Shown: positions 61,172 through 64,000 of the stretch, in pieces
How the letters are laid out: the number at the start of each line of letters is the position of its first letter
How positions within the stretch are numbered: position 1 is the stretch's first letter
NCBI GenBank assembly: GCA_903907995.1
Contig: CAIVQH010000019.1
Span: 1 to 64,000 of the forward strand
DNA: 64,000 bases
Direction of reading: 5' to 3'
From: an uncultured Verrucomicrobiota bacterium
GTDB taxonomy: Bacteria > Verrucomicrobiota > Verrucomicrobiia > Limisphaerales > UBA9464
The notes under the pieces: generated by a model
Told to the model about the DNA's origin: nothing
Seen by the model: only the letters and a program-made list of their open reading frames with translations
Databases searched by the model: none
Position numbers and translations under genes: made by a program

Positions 61172-61624
61172 GATCGTGGGTCGCCGGTGCCAACTGCCTC
61201 CGGCCTATGGCGTAGTATGTTCCCAATCCGACCGCTCCGTAAGTGCCGAATGCGATTTTGGTTCAGTTTTTTTCGCGTGGAACCGATGGGCTAACCGGGT
61301 GTTCCACCCGCGCAGCATAAGACCTGCTTTAGCGTAAGAGTCGGCTTCGGCATTATCCGGGGTGCTTTTCTGCGCGGATTTGCCCACTTCATACGCCGTT
61401 GGTGGGCAATCAGGGGCAGGGTGGTCAAACGGCTGCATGGGCATTTCGCCCTTTTTCCTCCGCAAATCGGCGTTTCCGGCCGGATTTCCATGAAAAGTCT
61501 TCACCCATACCGTGTTCTTGATTCTTCGCCCCGAGACTGCGCATGTTTTTGCGTACGCGGCATCCCACGTGCTTGAATTGTCCCGCTCTGCGGGACCAAA
61601 TCAATAAGTCCCACAATTACATCC
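61172..61624. other. Leader region of the glutamine synthetase gene
   Basis: No gene is credible. The stretch holds a sigma-54-like site, listed separately, and a short inverted repeat (gtggaac at 61277-61283 and gttccac at 61301-61307). The long leader fits regulated transcription. Confidence 0.45.
61422..61437 (+). promoter_or_regulatory. Sigma-54-like promoter before glnA
   Basis: The sequence tggtcaaacggctgca has GG at 61423-61424 and GC at 61435-61436, ten bases apart, with CTGCA as the -12 block. It lies about 190 bases before the GSII gene. As for the site before PII, chance occurrence is possible. Confidence 0.4.
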
Positions 61625-62674
61625 ATGGCTAAATACAAACTAGAATATATCTGGCTCGATGGTTACGACCCCGTGCCGAACCTCCGTGGCAAGACTCAGC
61701 TCAAGGAGTTTTCGAGCTTTCCCAAGCTGGAAGAACTCCCGATGTGGGGTTTCGACGGCAGCTCGACCCGTCAGGCTGAAGGCCGCAGCTCCGACTGCAT
61801 GCTGAAGCCGGTTGCGGTCTTTCCCGACAGCACCAAGAAGAACGGCGTGCTCGTCATGTGCGAAGTCATGATGCCCGATGGCGTCACCCCGCACCCGAGC
61901 AACTCCCGGGCAACCATCCTCGACGACCCCGGCGCCTGGTTCGGGTTCGAGCAGGAATACTTCCTGTACAAGGATGGCGCTCCCCTCGGCTTCCCGCCGG
62001 GTGGCGGCTTCCCGCCGCCCCAGGGCGAGTACTACACCGGCGTGGGCTACAAGAACGTCGGCAACATCGCCCGCGAAATTGTCGATACCCACCTCGACCT
62101 CTGCCTTGACGCCGGCATCAACCACGAAGGCATCAATTCCGAAGTGGCGAAGGGCCAATGGGAATTCCAGATCTTCGGCAAGGGCTCCAAGAGCGCGGCC
62201 GACCAGGTCTGGATGGCCCGTTACCTCCTCCTCCGCCTGTGCGAGAAGTACAGCGTGGACGTCAACTTCCACTGCAAGCCCCTCGGCAAGGATGTGGACT
62301 GGAACGGCTCCGGCATGCACTCCAACTTCTCGACCAAGCACATGCGCGAAGTCGGCGGCAAGGATTACTTCGAGGCGCTCATGGCGGCCTTCGACAAGTA
62401 CAAGAACGAGCACATCGCCGTCTATGGTCCGGACAACCACCTGCGCCTGACCGGTCTGCACGAGACGCAGTCCATCGACAAGTTCAACTACGGCATCGCC
62501 AACCGTGGCGCCTCGATCCGCGTCCCCCACAGCTTCGTCAACAACGGCTACAAGGGCTACCTGGAAGACCGTCGTCCGAACTCCCAGGGCGATCCCTACA
62601 AGATTGCGAGCCGCATCCTGCAGACGATCGCGACGGTGCCGCTGCCTGCCCCTGCCAAGAAGGGCAAGAAGTAA
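61625..62674 (+). CDS. Glutamine synthetase type II (GSII)
   Basis: The 349-residue enzyme is of eukaryotic type II, far shorter than GSI: YIWLDGYDPVPNLRGKTQ, LPMWGFDGSSTRQAEGRSSD, the metal and substrate motif FGFEQEYFLY, YYTGVGYKNVGNIAREIVD with HLDLCLDAGINHEGINSEVAKGQWEFQI, VDVNFHCKPLGKDVDWNGSGMHSNFSTK, and NRGASIRVPHSF. It condenses ammonia and glutamate to glutamine with ATP. It lies downstream of the PII/amtB group, interrupted by the phosphatase pair. GSII lacks the adenylylation Tyr of GSI, so control is likely transcriptional. A strong terminator follows. Confidence 0.92.
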   Translation: MAKYKLEYIWLDGYDPVPNLRGKTQLKEFSSFPKLEELPMWGFDGSSTRQAEGRSSDCMLKPVAVFPDSTKKNGVLVMCEVMMPDGVTPHPSNSRATILDDPGAWFGFEQEYFLYKDGAPLGFPPGGGFPPPQGEYYTGVGYKNVGNIAREIVDTHLDLCLDAGINHEGINSEVAKGQWEFQIFGKGSKSAADQVWMARYLLLRLCEKYSVDVNFHCKPLGKDVDWNGSGMHSNFSTKHMREVGGKDYFEALMAAFDKYKNEHIAVYGPDNHLRLTGLHETQSIDKFNYGIANRGASIRVPHSFVNNGYKGYLEDRRPNSQGDPYKIASRILQTIATVPLPAPAKKGKK

Positions 62675-62702
62675 GCCGGAGGAATCTCCATTCAATCTAC
62701 AG

Positions 62703-62734
62703 ACGGCGCGGGTTTTTGCCCGCGCCGTTTTTTT
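62703..62734 (+). terminator. Terminator after GSII
   Basis: Ten-base arms (acggcgcggg / cccgcgccgt) with a six-base loop are followed by seven T. Confidence 0.85.
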
Positions 62735-62783
62735 GTGCCCAACTGCGCCGTGTGAAGCGACGGGCGGCGGGCAGATCTGCCCT

Positions 62784-63641
62784 TCAGCGAAATTGCGGGT
62801 GCGCCGCGAGAGCGGCGGCACTGGCCGGCGAAAGTGGCATCTGCCGGTACACCGCCTCCACCATCGGTTCAGCGCTGGTCGAGCGGCGGGCGCGCGCCAG
62901 CCAGTCCAGTCCCAATGCCTGGGCCAATAAATCGGGTGAATTGGCCGCGATGGTCGTCTCCTCCTTTTCGCCTGTGGCCGAGCCGGTTCCGACAAACCAG
63001 CCGGCCAGCAGCAGGGTGACCCGCAGCAAAGTTGCCCTCGAATAGGTCGCCAGCGTGCAGGGCACCGCCGGGCCCAGCCGCTCATGCAGCTGTCGGAACA
63101 GCGGCAGGGTCCACATGGCCATGTTCTTGGCGGGAGAATAGGCGTCGAAGAAAATTGCGTTCGGACTGGGCCACGAGCGGGCAGCAGGCGAACCGAGCAG
63201 GGCCGGGAAGTCACCGGTATGGACCTGCCAGCGGACCTGGTTTGCGCCGTTCTGGAAGGTTACAGCCCCGTTCGCGAGCAGGGTTTCGCAGGCCGGTTCG
63301 TAGCCATCGTAATAACCCAGCTCGGCCGCGTGCTCCAAGGCGAAGCGCAGCGGCTTCAGGGTGTGGTCAAAGCTCACCACCCGAAGCTGGCCCGGCAGTT
63401 CGCGCAAGGCCCTGAGGGCGGTCAGCACGTTGGCCGCCGCCCCCAGGCCGACGTCCCAAATCACGAATTCGCCCTCCGAATGCCGGGCAAAGCGCTCCGC
63501 GAGCTGAAGCTGCCGAACATACAGGGCCTCGGCCTCGGCCACGGGGCCGACCACGGGATGAAACGTTTCCGCCTCGGCCACGGAGCGGACGCTCCAGCTG
63601 CCGTTCTTGAGCTGTACGAGTTGAAAATCGGGCGAAACCAT
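62784..63641 (-). CDS. MnmC-like methyltransferase domain protein
   Basis: The 285-residue product starts at an ATG at 63641 (MVSPDFQLVQLKNGSWSVRS); another ATG at 63653 is possible. The pattern fits the MnmC-type methyltransferase (Methyltransf_30): LKNGSWSVRSVAEAETFHP, FVIWDVGLGAAANVLTALRAL as the SAM-binding loop, and AIFFDAYSPAKNMAMWTLPLF as the acidic motif, then CTLATYSRATLLRVTLLLAGWFVG. In E. coli this domain methylates aminomethyl-uridine-34 of tRNA. The FAD domain of MnmC is absent. It is convergent with GSII. Confidence 0.8.
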   Translation of the reverse strand: MVSPDFQLVQLKNGSWSVRSVAEAETFHPVVGPVAEAEALYVRQLQLAERFARHSEGEFVIWDVGLGAAANVLTALRALRELPGQLRVVSFDHTLKPLRFALEHAAELGYYDGYEPACETLLANGAVTFQNGANQVRWQVHTGDFPALLGSPAARSWPSPNAIFFDAYSPAKNMAMWTLPLFRQLHERLGPAVPCTLATYSRATLLRVTLLLAGWFVGTGSATGEKEETTIAANSPDLLAQALGLDWLARARRSTSAEPMVEAVYRQMPLSPASAAALAAHPQFR

Positions 63642-63747
63642 CGCTGGGCCGCGCATATTCGGGGAAGCGCGACGGACACCAAGCCGAAAGCGCATCGTAA
63701 CTTGAATTCCCCGCTTGCCGCATGCGTTTCCGTTCTCCTTAATCCGC

Positions 63748-63842
63748 CGCGCCAGGGCCCATGGAACGCGGACTTACGAACCCCGCCAGGGCCGGAAGGC
63801 AGCAACGGTAGTTTGCTCCCGTCTGCCGTGGTCACCCTGGTT
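63748..63842 (+). ncRNA. ffs: Signal recognition particle RNA, small bacterial type
   Basis: The core gccggaaggcagcaacggta near 63790-63810 is the conserved SRP RNA tetraloop/asymmetric-loop region that binds Ffh. Outer segments ccaggg (63752-63757) and ccctgg (63835-63840) pair and close the hairpin. The length of about 95 bases is that of 4.5S RNA. It lies 22 bases upstream of dnaX, a conserved neighbour. It works in co-translational targeting of membrane proteins. Confidence 0.9.
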
Positions 63843-63864
63843 TCCTTTTTCTGTCCGCGTCCAG

Positions 63865-64000
63865 ATGTCTTATCAGGTCATAGCGCGCAAATACCGCCCG
63901 CAGCGGTTTGAGGATGTCGTTGGTCAGGAACACGTCACGCAGACGCTGGCCAACGCCATCAGGGCCGGGCGCATCGCCCATGCCTACCTCTTCTGTGGCC
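63865..64000 (+). CDS. dnaX: DNA polymerase III subunit gamma/tau (partial, 5' end)
   Basis: An ATG at 63865 begins [20 protein letters not shown], then [25 protein letters not shown], the classical start of DnaX leading into the Walker A of the clamp loader. The window ends inside the gene, so only 45 codons are visible. The product loads the beta clamp at the replication fork. Position directly after ffs is the usual one. Confidence 0.95.
   Translation, partial: MSYQVIARKYRPQRFEDVVGQEHVTQTLANAIRAGRIAHAYLFCG

Noticed and set aside
61205-61504. 99-codon minus-strand frame before GSII
   Set aside because: No ribosome site, no family, and it overlaps the leader with the sigma-54-like site.
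61640-63214. 524-codon minus-strand frame across the glutamine synthetase gene
   Set aside because: It covers an unmistakable GSII gene and part of the MnmC-like gene; its sequence has no domain character.

Overview
The window is high-GC bacterial chromosome, most likely from a member of the Verrucomicrobiota (Limisphaerales/Pedosphaeraceae-like). The assignment is inferred from gene families rather than a marker tree: a prepilin-type protein with a GDG tail motif, a PadR/ADOP permease pair, a DUF6797-like secreted protein, a eukaryote-type glutamine synthetase (GSII), large secreted propeller and LamG proteins sharing one C-terminal module, and the linkage ffs-dnaX. Many large secreted proteins suggest a free-living heterotroph.

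Layout. 1-6.5 kb is a decayed prophage: a head-associated metalloprotease-like gene and a small gene on the minus strand, then on the plus strand a truncated capsid gene, tail fragments and a tail-tip protein, with several abrupt frame-changing joints. 6.7-15.9 kb carries a TPR protein, accA, manA, two paralogous membrane TPR genes (each with one single-base frameshift), a C39-like peptidase, folA and a YlbF-family gene. 15.9-36.7 kb is dominated by exported proteins (lipase with PPC-type region, gamma-glutamyltransferase, a deacetylase-like protein, a DUF6797-like protein, a propeller/helical protein, a delta-60 repeat protein), interrupted by a small stress-type cassette (18.9-21.4 kb) and a PadR-ADOP pair. 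rnpB lies at 36.9-37.3 kb. 37.3-44 kb has a Gly/Tyr-rich protein, a BNR-propeller/MoaD-like/M48 group, an adhesin remnant and a LamG protein. 44-48.3 kb encodes a heterodimeric ABC exporter, one half of which carries two copies of an octamer-array palindromic element. 48.5-55.9 kb has an ECF sigma factor with a long C-terminal extension, eutB without eutC, an Imm27-like gene, a cell-wall amidase, a MITE-like element, a sugar epimerase and a prepilin-like gene. 56.4-62.7 kb is a nitrogen region: two tandem PII genes, amtB, a PP2C phosphatase with a miniature kinase-like partner, and GSII. The window ends with an MnmC-like methyltransferase, the SRP RNA gene and the start of dnaX.

The most unusual signal is a class of short-unit arrays. 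At more than ten loci there are 3-8 degenerate tandem units of 6, 7 or 8 bases, each locus with its own unit sequence, often ending on a stop codon, and sometimes arranged as an inverted pair. Two octamer versions sit inside one ABC exporter gene, read as related peptides in the same frame, and one breaks the gene so that a change of one 8-base unit would restore it. Three other genes show single-base frameshifts, so sequencing or assembly error must be weighed in reading all broken genes here.
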